Assembly (NCBI GenBank): GCA_025454395.1
Contig: JALOOM010000022.1
Coordinates: 20,569-84,568, forward strand
Length of the DNA: 64,000 bases
Direction of reading: 5' to 3'
From: Elainella sp. Prado103
Lineage (GTDB): Bacteria; Cyanobacteriota; Cyanobacteriia; Elainellales; Elainellaceae
The translations under genes and the position numbers were made by a program. This document shows positions 37,334 through 45,949 of this stretch, piece by piece. The notes below the pieces were generated by a model, which saw nothing but the letters and a program-made list of their open reading frames with translations, was not told the origin of the DNA and made no database searches. Positions within the stretch are counted from its first letter, which is position 1, and the number at the start of each line of letters is the position of its first letter.

Positions 37334-37938
37334 GTGATCGCTCCGGTCACAATGGATTTAGCCATCGTGGTTAAGCCACCGCCAAATGCTGGAATCAGGA
37401 TCAAAACCATCAACACAAATAGCGCCATACGGCTGCGCTGGAGCGCTTGCAGGGGCGGAATGATTTCACAAACCACCTGAAACCCATCCAAAGGGGGGAT
37501 CGGAATTAAATTGAGCAAAAATAGCAGTAAATTAATTTGGGCGGCCAGCAGCAGTAATTCGGGTTGAGGCAGCCGCAGCCAGGGTTGAACAGCTAGCAGC
37601 TTATAGGCTTCGATCAGCAGAAAGCCTAGGGCTAAATTGGCGCATGGGCCCGCTAAAAACACCAAAATGCTACTGAATCGCCCGAACCGAAATTTGGTGG
37701 GATTGACTGGCATCTGTCCCCAAGCGATCCCAGCCACACATAGAAACAGAAGCGACTGCCAGCTAATCAACCGGATCGGATTCAGGGTCAGATGACCACA
37801 TACTCGCGGTGTATCATCGCCTTGACTCAATGCCATCCAGCCATGGGCTAGCTCATGCAGCATTACAGAGCCAATCACGATCGCTACAGTCCTCAAAAAT
37901 AGACTGGGCTCATCCAGCAGGGTTTGAATAAACAGCAT
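37330..37938 (-). CDS. M50-family membrane metalloprotease (site-2 protease-like)
   Basis: About 202 residues from ATG 37938; ATG 38010 or 38016 would add 24 to 26 residues with little family-like sequence. The zinc site is VMLHELAHGW, and the third ligand lies in NLIPIPPLDGFQVV. Four to five membrane helices surround them, with FLAGPCANLALGFLL as the conserved central helix. Such short M50 proteins without PDZ domains occur widely in cyanobacteria; substrates are unknown. Confidence 0.85.
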   Translation of the reverse strand: MLFIQTLLDEPSLFLRTVAIVIGSVMLHELAHGWMALSQGDDTPRVCGHLTLNPIRLISWQSLLFLCVAGIAWGQMPVNPTKFRFGRFSSILVFLAGPCANLALGFLLIEAYKLLAVQPWLRLPQPELLLLAAQINLLLFLLNLIPIPPLDGFQVVCEIIPPLQALQRSRMALFVLMVLILIPAFGGGLTTMAKSIVTGAIT

Positions 37939-38108
37939 AGGTGATGACGGTATGGAACGATTTTCAGGAAGGTATACCGAGGCTAGGTTGCCCGAATGCA
38001 GTTCAGTCATTCTCATTAGAGTTTGGTATATTTCTTGACATGGGGAAATCAACCTGGTTTCGATCGCAAGAACCGTACCCCAAACGCTTCAGCAATCTGA
38101 CCTACTAG

Positions 38109-39608
38109 GTGAGAATGGAGGAAGAGTCAGGCTTGCGCCTAATATTGCAACTTTTGCACGAGCACCTTCTCGTTCCGACTATGACCCCTTCCTCCCCTGA
38201 AGTAGAAACGCCGCTCCAGTCTGAATCGTCTCCCCGTCCAGCGGTTAGTCTGCCCGATCTCCATTTGAGTCGAGCCCGATCGAGCTTGAAACAAGCTGTC
38301 AACCGCTATACCCAGCAGTTGCGTACTAAGGGAGGGCAACGCAGCCCAATCTCTGTGGAGTTGCAAGCCGCCGCCAAGGTTGATTGCGATCGACTCAATG
38401 CCGTCTTGCAAAAGCTGGATCAACGGTTAATTCGGATCGCGATCTTTGGGCTCGTCAGTCGTGGTAAGTCGGCCGTAATCAATGCGCTGATGGGTCAGAA
38501 ACTCTTGCAAACCGGGCCACTGCATGGGGTGACCCAATATCCTCGCTCGGTTTATTGGACATCTGGAGACCAAGCCCCCATTGAATTGATCGATACGCCA
38601 GGGCTGGATGAAGTGGGGGGAGAGAGTCGAGCCAGCATGGCTAAAACGGTGGCTGAACAGGCTGATCTGATTTTGTTTGTGGTGGCTGGTGACATTACCC
38701 GCACAGAATATCAAGCCTTGGCAGAATTGCAAACGGCCTGCAAACCGATCATTTTGGTTTTCAACAAAACCGATCTCTATCCCCATCAAGATCGCCAAAC
38801 CATCTACCGCAAATTAGAGACCTTGTTCGCGGCCGATCGGCTTTCGATCGATCGACCCCGCCTAGCTCCAGAGGATATTGTGTTGGTGGCGGCTGAACCG
38901 GCAGCGATGGAGGTGCGGGTGGAATGGGAAGATGGGCGGGTGACTCATGAATGGGAAGCTCCTCCACCCCAAATTGAGCCCCTGCGGCAAAAACTGCTCG
39001 AAATTTTGCAGCGGGAAGGCAAGTCTCTCTTAGCCCTGAATGCGTTGCGGCAAGCTCGCGAAGCCGATCTGAACCTGGCGCGCAAAACGCTGAAACTGCA
39101 TCGTCAAGAAGCGGAAACCCTGATCTGGCAATTTGCCAAGTGGAAAGCGATCGCGGTCGCTGCTAATCCGATCGCTGTTTTGGATTTATTGGGCGGAGCT
39201 GCAACCGATCTGGTGATGATCCGCAATTTGGCCAAACTATACGGACTGCCCATGACCAACCATGAAGCGGGCAAACTGCTACGAGCAATTTTGTGGAGTT
39301 CCGGCAGTTTGTTGTTAGGAGAAGTGGGCAGTAGTCTGCTGTTTGGAGCGGGAAAAAGTGCCGCCGCTGTGGCTTCTACGTTTGATAGCGTATCGGGTGT
39401 GATGGCTTATGGTAGTGCGGCTGCGGCCCAAGCAAGCCTGGCCGGTTACGGCTCCTATCGGATCGGCAAAGCCACCCAAGTTTATCTAGAGCAGGGCTGC
39501 ACTTGGGGTCCGCAGGGAGTTGATACGGTGATTCAAGATATCTTGCAGCAGGTTGATGCAGCCACGATCATCCACCGACTGCGGCAAGAATTACAGGTCG
39601 ATCGCTAG
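38109..39608 (+). CDS. Membrane-associated GTPase with C-terminal DUF697-like region
   Basis: About 499 residues; GTG 38109, ATG 38115 and ATG 38181 are all possible starts, and the G domain begins only at about residue 107. Nucleotide-binding motifs are FGLVSRGKSAVINAL (G1), IDTPGLDEVGG (G3) and NKTDLY (G4). The C-terminal 180 residues have two amphipathic or membrane stretches (AIAVAANPIAVLDLLGGAATDLVMI and a Gly/Ala/Ser-rich one), as in DUF697 proteins. Dynamin-like or Era-like membrane roles are possible; the family is conserved in cyanobacteria without a firm function. A MITE lies 11 bp after the stop. Confidence 0.85.
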   Translation: MRMEEESGLRLILQLLHEHLLVPTMTPSSPEVETPLQSESSPRPAVSLPDLHLSRARSSLKQAVNRYTQQLRTKGGQRSPISVELQAAAKVDCDRLNAVLQKLDQRLIRIAIFGLVSRGKSAVINALMGQKLLQTGPLHGVTQYPRSVYWTSGDQAPIELIDTPGLDEVGGESRASMAKTVAEQADLILFVVAGDITRTEYQALAELQTACKPIILVFNKTDLYPHQDRQTIYRKLETLFAADRLSIDRPRLAPEDIVLVAAEPAAMEVRVEWEDGRVTHEWEAPPPQIEPLRQKLLEILQREGKSLLALNALRQAREADLNLARKTLKLHRQEAETLIWQFAKWKAIAVAANPIAVLDLLGGAATDLVMIRNLAKLYGLPMTNHEAGKLLRAILWSSGSLLLGEVGSSLLFGAGKSAAAVASTFDSVSGVMAYGSAAAAQASLAGYGSYRIGKATQVYLEQGCTWGPQGVDTVIQDILQQVDAATIIHRLRQELQVDR

Positions 39609-39619
39609 AGGGGATTGGC

Positions 39620-39766
39620 CTGATTGACTGACAAATCTTTTCCCCTCATCCCTAAATCCCTTCTCCCACTAGGGGCGAAGGGACTTGCAATCCAATCCTG
39701 GTTCGAAAGCCCCTCGCCCGCTCTGGGAGATAGCAGTGGGTAGTTTGAGTTTTGTCAGTCAATCAG
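39620..39766. mobile_element. MITE copy 1 (147 bp, 16-bp inverted termini, 10-bp target duplication)
   Basis: The element begins CTGATTGACTGACAAA (39620-39635) and ends with its exact reverse complement (39751-39766). Immediately outside stands a perfect direct repeat GGGGATTGGC, at 39610-39619 and 39767-39776. It carries no gene. A related 176-bp copy lies at 61014-61189 in the opposite orientation. Ends starting CTG with duplications of 9-12 bp recall the IS4 family; no parent transposase is in the window. Confidence 0.88.
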
Positions 39767-39803
39767 GGGGATTGGCTCAAACTCCAAATCCCCTGGATTC
39801 CAC

Positions 39804-40232
39804 TTAGCCCCGCTTGAATAGCGACAATACTCGGTCTTTCACCTGATCGACTGCGGCTCCGATACCGCTAGCAACTGATGCGGCAGGCTGGGTGGCTAGC
39901 TGGATCGGCTCATCTTTGAATTCCTTCAATCGATAGCCATATTCCAACTGGGTTTGGTGCTTTTTCAAGACTGGGAACAAGCGAAAGGCTCCTTGCAGCA
40001 ACTCTTGCTGGTTGGCAAAGATGGCTTGGTTAATCTGGTTCGATCGCTTCACCGTGATTACCCCTACGGGATACCAGGTTTTCTTGCCGCTAATTCGGAT
40101 GTAAACCTCAAAATCAGGCAAGCCATCAGACTTCATCTTTTCGTACTCCTGAGCGGCTTTGGCTCGCTCGGTCGATCGCTTTGAAACTTTAGGCTGAGGC
40201 TGAGGTGTTCCAAATCCAAGATTCGTCGGCAT
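39804..40232 (-). CDS. HHL1-like photosynthesis-related protein
   Basis: 142 residues from ATG 40232. After a basic N-terminus with an RAKAAQEYEKMK helix, the core reads PDFEVYIRI, KTWYPVGVITVKRSNQI, GAFRLFP and YGYRLKEF. I recognise this core as similar to plant HHL1 (hypersensitive to high light 1), which helps protect photosystem II, and to conserved cyanobacterial proteins. The C-terminus has a weak amphipathic stretch. It is a single-gene unit after the MITE. The family match rests on memory of the core motif. Confidence 0.7.
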   Translation of the reverse strand: MPTNLGFGTPQPQPKVSKRSTERAKAAQEYEKMKSDGLPDFEVYIRISGKKTWYPVGVITVKRSNQINQAIFANQQELLQGAFRLFPVLKKHQTQLEYGYRLKEFKDEPIQLATQPAASVASGIGAAVDQVKDRVLSLFKRG

Positions 40233-40323
40233 AGAAAATTCCAGATCTAAACTTAGTAAAAGTTTACATCTTTTTAAGGAAGGTTGTGGAGTGAGGCGAT
40301 CGGGCTGAATAGGCGAGGGTCAT

Positions 40324-41286
40324 TCAAAACCGATCGCGCCCGTGCGGACTCTCCCAATCCAGGATCGGCCCTTGAGGAACAATGCGAGTCGGATTCACCT
40401 TCGGGTGGCTCATATAGTAATGACGTTTGATGTGATCGAGGTTGCAGGTTTCCTTGACTCCAGGCGTTTGATAAATATCCCGCAGGTATCCCCCCAAATT
40501 CGGCAGGTCTACGATCCGCAGCAGGTTACATTTGAAATGGAGATAGTAGACGGGATCGAAGCGGAGCAACGTGGTAAACAGGCAGATATCCGCCTCAGTC
40601 AATTGATTGCCACAGAGATAGCGCTGGCGATCGAGCACCTGTTCCCATTCAGCTAACGCGGCAAACAGCTCTGTCACGGCTTCCTCGTAGGCAGCTTGGC
40701 GAGTTGCAAAACCCGCCCGATAAACCCCATTGTTGATCGGTTGATAGATCGCATCGATCGTCTGATCAATCGCTGCTCGTTGCTCGGCTGGGTAGAGATC
40801 GCGATCGGACTGAGCTACCGTCGCAAACTCCGTATCCAGCATTCGTATAATTTCTCGTGACTCGTTGTTAACGATCGTTTGAGTCTGCCTATCCCACAAA
40901 ATTGGGACGGTGACTCGTCCGGTGTAATGGCGATCGACCTTGACATACAGCTCCCAAAGGTAACGAGCCTGATTGACTGCATCAGGGATGCAACCCGAAT
41001 ACTGCGAAAATTCCCAGCCATGTTCCCCCATCACCGGATCCACAATTGAAACCGAAATTGTTGCGTTTAAGCCTTTGAGTGATCGCATGATCAATGTGCG
41101 GTGAGCCCAAGGGCAAGCCAGTGATACATAAAGATGATAGCGATCGGCTTCGGCTTTAAATCCACTCGATCCATCGGCAGTAATCCAGTTACGAAAGGTG
41201 GTTGAAGGTCTGACAAATTGACCTTTTTCGTCTTCCTGTTCTCGCTCAGAAACCCATTTGCCCTGCTGCAATACACCTAGTCCCAT
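40324..41286 (-). CDS. Glutathionyl-hydroquinone reductase (Xi-class glutathione S-transferase)
   Basis: 320 residues from ATG 41286. The active-site stretch SLACPWAHRTLIMRSLKGL contains the Cys of the Xi class. VPILWDRQTQTIVNNESREI is the usual glutathione-binding segment, and the C-terminal helical domain has LCGNQLTEADICLFTTLLRFD. The enzyme removes glutathione from glutathionyl-hydroquinones. It stands alone on its strand. Confidence 0.9.
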   Translation of the reverse strand: MGLGVLQQGKWVSEREQEDEKGQFVRPSTTFRNWITADGSSGFKAEADRYHLYVSLACPWAHRTLIMRSLKGLNATISVSIVDPVMGEHGWEFSQYSGCIPDAVNQARYLWELYVKVDRHYTGRVTVPILWDRQTQTIVNNESREIIRMLDTEFATVAQSDRDLYPAEQRAAIDQTIDAIYQPINNGVYRAGFATRQAAYEEAVTELFAALAEWEQVLDRQRYLCGNQLTEADICLFTTLLRFDPVYYLHFKCNLLRIVDLPNLGGYLRDIYQTPGVKETCNLDHIKRHYYMSHPKVNPTRIVPQGPILDWESPHGRDRF

Positions 41287-41455
41287 ACCAATTCCTTTGA
41301 CAATATCGTGTTAATATCCCATCTCATTAGCATCCTATTGTCTTGTGCTGGGAACGTAAACTGACGTTAGACAGAGCACAGCGATCGGGCGAAGTCACCT
41401 AGACCAGACTATCAAGACGATTCAGACCAGACGATTCAGATAGGATCGCTCAGAC

Positions 41456-41511
41456 AGATCACTCAGACAAGATCACTCAGACAAGATCACTCAGACAAGA
41501 TCACTTAGGCA
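41456..41511. repeat. Tandem repeat, four units of 14 bp
   Basis: AGATCACTCAGACA is repeated four times, with the last unit slightly changed. The array lies upstream of the TspO-like gene and may overlap an N-terminal extension if the TTG at 41515 is used. Confidence 0.85.
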
Positions 41512-41604
41512 AAATTGAGTCTTGCGAATGATGGCAGTGCAATCTCCATTCGGCAGGCTAAGGGTAGTAATCCAGCAAAATCCTCAAAAAAATCTCAGCA
41601 CCTT

Positions 41605-42084
41605 ATGATCAGACCCTGGATGGTAATTGGCGGCATTGCGCTCTTGCTGGCGCTGTTGGGCGGTAGTATTGTCCGACCCAAAGGTGTACAGTGGTTCAGG
41701 CGTTTGCGTCGCCCTGAATGGCTGGTCTTTGAACCTCTGATCCCGTTTATTTGGATCCTGGTTTTGACTGGTGGGGTCTGGTCGGCGACCCTGGTTTGGG
41801 AACAGGCTCCCCATACTTCTCAGACTTGGGGTTTAATGGTCGGCTACATCCTGCTGGAATTAGCGATCTTGGCATACAATCCGGCCATGCTGGTGGCGCG
41901 TGACCTGCGGTTAGGGACGATCGTAGGTGGGGTCGGGTTCGTGATCGGTCTAGTGTTGACTTGGCTAGTGGCTGATGTATCGAGCCAAGCGGCTTGGTTG
42001 TTGCTCCCGTTCCTACTGTGGAGTCCGATCGGGACTTATACAACCTGGGCCATGCTCAAGCTGAATCCTTCTCAACAAAATTAA
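41605..42084 (+). CDS. TspO/MBR-family membrane protein
   Basis: 160 residues from ATG 41605; an in-frame TTG at 41515 would add 30 polar residues but is less likely. Five hydrophobic helices are visible. WFRRLRRPEWLVFEPLIPF and the last helix PFLLWSPIGTYTTWAMLKLN correspond to conserved parts of the tryptophan-rich TspO/MBR family, which binds tetrapyrroles. Some signature residues differ, so a divergent member is likely. Confidence 0.7.
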   Translation: MIRPWMVIGGIALLLALLGGSIVRPKGVQWFRRLRRPEWLVFEPLIPFIWILVLTGGVWSATLVWEQAPHTSQTWGLMVGYILLELAILAYNPAMLVARDLRLGTIVGGVGFVIGLVLTWLVADVSSQAAWLLLPFLLWSPIGTYTTWAMLKLNPSQQN

Positions 42085-42308
42085 AGAATCTGGCTCAATC
42101 GAAGGACGCGATCGAAACTTTTATCAAATCAACATTAAATCTCTGGCAAAACCAGCCTTATTAAACGGCGCAAACCTAGAACTTGGATCTAGAATCTTTA
42201 ACCGAAGAGATAGTAAATGGCAATCACCTGACCCTGGCGAAAGCCCTTGCTAATATAGTCGTTCAGAGAGTGGTCAACGGGTGATTGTGGGTTGATAGGA
42301 GAGAATTC

Positions 42309-42818
42309 ATGCCGTATTTTGAGAAACCGTTGTCCAAGCAATTTCCGCAGGTGGCTGGCTTAGTGGTGCTGGGACTGTTGGTCGCCAGTTGTTCTGAAAA
42401 TAAAGTTTCTCAATGTAATCGGTTAATTGAAATTGCTAACCAGGCTGTCTCTGGTGTAGAGGCAGTCTCAGAAACGCGCCAGCCTGATGATGTTGAGTCG
42501 ATGAATCGCATTGCTGATATTTCGGATGCTGCCAAAACACAGATGGAGGGCTTACAACTCTCCGATCCGCAGCTCAAGGATTATCAGACTCGGTTTGTAG
42601 CCATGTACACCGATACAACCCAGGCAACCCGTGATTTGGTGGCTTCAGTTGGGCAGAAAGATACGGATGCTGCGAGGAAAGCGTTTGATGCTCTGCAAGC
42701 TGCCACTGCTCAAGAAGGCCCCTTGGTGAATGAGGTCAACACTTATTGCAATGCCAGCTCACTGGACACCAGTAGTCCGGCTGCACCAGTGAGCCCTTCG
42801 CCAACTCCGAGCCCCTAA
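42309..42818 (+). CDS. Small lipoprotein of unknown function
   Basis: 169 residues from ATG 42309, with AGGAGA upstream. The signal peptide ends with the lipobox LVASC (Cys at about residue 24). The mature part is helical and acidic (residues about 25-145) with two more Cys, and ends in a Ser/Pro/Thr tail. Helical lipoproteins of this sort are common in cyanobacterial envelopes; I recognise no named family. Confidence 0.75.
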   Translation: MPYFEKPLSKQFPQVAGLVVLGLLVASCSENKVSQCNRLIEIANQAVSGVEAVSETRQPDDVESMNRIADISDAAKTQMEGLQLSDPQLKDYQTRFVAMYTDTTQATRDLVASVGQKDTDAARKAFDALQAATAQEGPLVNEVNTYCNASSLDTSSPAAPVSPSPTPSP

Positions 42819-42852
42819 CCCGATCGACCTGCTAATGCTCTGCGAACGCTCC

Positions 42853-43758
42853 TCAAACTCCACCATAGTGAGCGATCGGTTGAAAATGGGGTGATTGTTG
42901 GGCGGAAAGCCAGGCCCAAAGTTGATCGCCATAGGAGAAGTGCCACCATTCTTGCGGATGTTGCTGAAACCCTACTGCCACCATAATTTGGCGGAGCAAC
43001 AGCCGGTTTTGATGATAGTGGGACTGAGCGGTATGGGTAAAGCCGGTCGATCGCTGCTGTCCCGTTAAAGTTTTTTGGATAGCAAGATATGGACTCGATC
43101 GATCGGTGCCGAAGGCATTACCATCGGGAGGCAAATTAGGGCTCTGAGCCAGATTCTGCTCAAGATTCTGCTCAAGGTTTAAATCAGCCTCAAGATTGCT
43201 ATCAGGATCGGACTCAAGAGCAACGGACTCAAGGGCAGCGTAATAGTTGGGATAGGATCGGGGTGACATTTCATCGATCGGGGATCCCATATCGATCGCT
43301 TTCCCCGTGGCATCTGAGAGGGTGAGGTCGATCGCGCCGCCGGTGCTATGGGGCGGTGGTGTGGCTGGGTTAGGGCTGGGAATTGCCCAGAATTGCTGCA
43401 CCTGGGCAAGAATTGCTTGTTGCTGTGCCTCCGATAAGGCGACCCAGGGGGTAGAGTGCCAGCCTTTTTCGGCAATAGCCTGTTGAATGGAGCGATCGAC
43501 CATAAACTGTTGAACGGCGATCGGGCGATAAGCATCAAAGATTTGAATCCGCCAGCCTGGATGCCTCTGCTGCAATAGAAGTTGGGCTTGTTGAAGCCGA
43601 TCGAGCACCCCTTGTCGCACATAATAAGGGGAACGATCGCCATAGGGGGCACCCAGCTTGACATAAGGATGAGGCGTTTCCACCGCAAAAACTGCTAAAG
43701 GAATAGGGACAAGCGGTTCATGGCAATCTTGGATGGGAACTTGTTGATACGGTTTCAT
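42853..43758 (-). CDS. D-alanyl-D-alanine dipeptidase (VanX/DdpX-like, M15D)
   Basis: 301 residues from ATG 43758, with GGAG upstream. The zinc site is HSTGGAIDL with the C-terminal EWWHFSYG. The N-terminal part has YVRQGVLDRL and IFDAYRP, both usual. These enzymes hydrolyse D-Ala-D-Ala for cell-wall turnover. An insertion of about 60 residues (about 183-240), rich in Asn/Leu/Glu/Gln with an NLEQNLEQ repeat, interrupts the domain between the two metal motifs. Confidence 0.85.
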   Translation of the reverse strand: MKPYQQVPIQDCHEPLVPIPLAVFAVETPHPYVKLGAPYGDRSPYYVRQGVLDRLQQAQLLLQQRHPGWRIQIFDAYRPIAVQQFMVDRSIQQAIAEKGWHSTPWVALSEAQQQAILAQVQQFWAIPSPNPATPPPHSTGGAIDLTLSDATGKAIDMGSPIDEMSPRSYPNYYAALESVALESDPDSNLEADLNLEQNLEQNLAQSPNLPPDGNAFGTDRSSPYLAIQKTLTGQQRSTGFTHTAQSHYHQNRLLLRQIMVAVGFQQHPQEWWHFSYGDQLWAWLSAQQSPHFQPIAHYGGV

Positions 43759-43761
43759 GGT

Positions 43762-43821
43762 TGACTCCAGACGCAAAGTGACTCCAGACGCAAAGTGACT
43801 CCAGACGCAAAGTGACTCCAG
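43762..43821. repeat. Tandem repeat, 3.5 units of 17 bp
   Basis: TGACTCCAGACGCAAAG occurs three times plus a nine-base partial unit. It lies directly before the dipeptidase start codon and overlaps its leader. Confidence 0.9.
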
Positions 43822-43957
43822 AATGACCTAATTTTTGAGGTTCAACGTTAGAACAGCAGAAAATCAGTGAAAACTATGCTCAGAAACTGACAGTAAACAT
43901 TTTTTCGTGATGCTAGCAGGGAATCCCCAACCTGACTTTGCAATGGAAAGCCACCCT

Positions 43958-45016
43958 ATGAGCGACACCAAGATTCACCCCGCCGACATTCCTTGGTTCA
44001 GCCCAAGTGCTCCCCTTTTAATTGATCAAGATCCTAGCTGCATCCAGTCAGCTTCCTCCTTTGCCACCGATCTGACCGAGGATCACCTTGCCTTCAAAAC
44101 CATTAGCCGTCAGCTTATGAGCCTAGAAAAACCCAAAAAACCGAAAATGCTGGTTGTGGATGATGAGCCAGATAACCTGGATTTGCTCTACCGCACCTTT
44201 CGCCGCGATTTCAATGTGCTGCGAGCAGAAAGTGGGATGGCAGCGCTAGAAGTGTTGGCGGCTGAGGGAGAAGTAGCAGTGATCATTTCAGATCAGCGCA
44301 TGCCGGAAATGAAGGGAACAGAGTTTCTCAGTAAAACGGTGCCCCAGTTTCCTGACACGATGCGCATCATTTTGACCGGCTTTACCGATGTGGAAGACTT
44401 GGTGGAAGCCATCAACTCGGGACAAGTCTATAAATACATTACAAAACCCTGGGATCCGACGGAGCTGAAGCAAGTCGTGCAACGCGCTGCCGAAACCTAT
44501 GAGCTTTTGAAGCAGCGCACGGAAGAACTCTATCGCGCCCAAGCGCAAATGGCTCTCTTAAACCAAATTACCCAGTCGGCTCAACATGCTGCCAAACTTG
44601 AGGATATACTGTTGCCGATCGTGCGAGCCTATGCCCAAACCTTCGCCGTAGAAAATTGTGGGCTTTATTTACTGGAAGATCGATCGATCGTTCATCAGGT
44701 GAATTTGGGGCAACCGCTTGATATGAGCCAAACCGCCTTACTGCAAACTACGGTTGACACCGGAAAAATGCAGGTAGTGCCGCCTTTAGCAGCCTCAAAT
44801 GCCCAGCTACAGAGTGCGGCCCTGCTCCCATCCCTCGGTGCGCCTACCCATTTGCTAGTGCCCATGCTGTTCCATAAGCAGGTGCTTGCAATCCTGTCTT
44901 TGCAGTGGCAGCAGCCCCAGAGTTTGCGGGAAGACGAACTGGCACTGATCCACTTTTCGGCTCAGCAAATTGGCATTGTGATTGCTTGTCTGCGGGCTCA
45001 GACGGTGGCTGCTTAG
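43958..45016 (+). CDS. Response regulator with REC and GAF domains
   Basis: About 352 residues from ATG 43958; GTG 43907 is also possible. The REC domain at about residues 65-185 has MLVVDDEPDN, the phosphoacceptor Asp in VIISDQRMPEMKG, and the Lys in YKYITKPWDP. A coiled-coil stretch and a GAF domain (about residues 205-350) follow. There is no DNA-binding or enzyme output, so it probably works by protein contact or through binding of a small ligand by the GAF domain. It ends 110 bp before menG. Confidence 0.88.
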   Translation: MSDTKIHPADIPWFSPSAPLLIDQDPSCIQSASSFATDLTEDHLAFKTISRQLMSLEKPKKPKMLVVDDEPDNLDLLYRTFRRDFNVLRAESGMAALEVLAAEGEVAVIISDQRMPEMKGTEFLSKTVPQFPDTMRIILTGFTDVEDLVEAINSGQVYKYITKPWDPTELKQVVQRAAETYELLKQRTEELYRAQAQMALLNQITQSAQHAAKLEDILLPIVRAYAQTFAVENCGLYLLEDRSIVHQVNLGQPLDMSQTALLQTTVDTGKMQVVPPLAASNAQLQSAALLPSLGAPTHLLVPMLFHKQVLAILSLQWQQPQSLREDELALIHFSAQQIGIVIACLRAQTVAA

Positions 45017-45126
45017 TCAAGATTCGTCGTTTCGTCCCACTTGGATGGCAGCGCAGGAGCAGGGTCACAAGATTTGTGGGTTACAAGATTTGTGTAGGAT
45101 TGAGGGGTAGCGTTTTCTCTTCATTT

Positions 45127-45858
45127 GTGACTTCCATTCTGCCGGCCAACCCGCAAGCACAGACCATCCAGTCTCTGTTTAACCGCATTGCTCCAGCCTA
45201 CGATCAGTTGAACGATCGACTGAGTATGGGTCAGCATCGGATCTGGAAGCAAATGGCCGTGCGGTGGAGCGGGGCAACGACAGGGCAGGTTTGCCTGGAT
45301 GTCTGTTGCGGCAGTGGTGATTTGACGCGGCGATTAGCTCGGCAGGTCGGTCGGGGTGGATCGGTTTATGGGGTTGACTTTTCACCCGCATTGCTAGAAG
45401 TGGCGCGGCAACAAACAGCAGAGCAGGTTCAACCGCTGGCGATCGAATGGGTGGAAGGGGATGCTTTAAACTTACCCTTTGCAGACCATGGGTTTGATGC
45501 AGCCACTATGGGTTATGGGCTCCGGAATGTACTGGATATTCCTCGCAGTTTGCAAGAGTTGTATCGGGTGCTGAAGCCAGGGGCAAAAATGGCGATCCTA
45601 GACTTTCATCGCCCAAATAGTGCCTGGATCCGGACTTTTCAGCAATGGTACTTAAATTTAGTCGTCGTTCCGGCTGCCGAATCGCTAGGATTGAAACAGG
45701 AATACGCTTACATTAGCCCCAGTCTGGATCGATTTCCCACCGGCCAGGAACAGATCGTTTTGGCTCAGTCTGCCGGATTTGTGAATGTCACCCACTATCC
45801 GATCGCGGCCGGTATGATGGGCGTGCTGGTTGCTCAAAAGCCTGGTTACTTGATTTAA
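45127..45858 (+). CDS. menG: 2-phytyl-1,4-naphthoquinone methyltransferase
   Basis: 243 residues from GTG 45127; an in-frame extension upstream overlaps the previous gene and is not used. The UbiE/MenG signatures are seen: FNRIAPAYDQLNDRLSMGQHR, CLDVCCGSGDLTRRL (SAM loop), TMGYGLRNVLD and GAKMAILDFHRP. It makes phylloquinone for photosystem I by methylating demethylphylloquinone. Confidence 0.93.
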   Translation: MTSILPANPQAQTIQSLFNRIAPAYDQLNDRLSMGQHRIWKQMAVRWSGATTGQVCLDVCCGSGDLTRRLARQVGRGGSVYGVDFSPALLEVARQQTAEQVQPLAIEWVEGDALNLPFADHGFDAATMGYGLRNVLDIPRSLQELYRVLKPGAKMAILDFHRPNSAWIRTFQQWYLNLVVVPAAESLGLKQEYAYISPSLDRFPTGQEQIVLAQSAGFVNVTHYPIAAGMMGVLVAQKPGYLI

Positions 45859-45949
45859 GCTCTTCTCGCTGATCCTAGGCTGAGATTAGGCTGAAATCAG
45901 CCGTTACCTGGCAGGTTCTTGCTTTCCCTTCGTTTCTTTTCCTCCTCCC

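Noticed and set aside
39705..39720. GGTTCGAA-like sequence as a tRNA T-loop
   Set aside because: It lies inside both MITE copies and no acceptor or anticodon stem can be built around it.
44905..45126. Upstream extension of menG to ATG 44905
   Set aside because: It overlaps the GAF-coding end of the response regulator in another frame; the MenG family begins close to GTG 45127.
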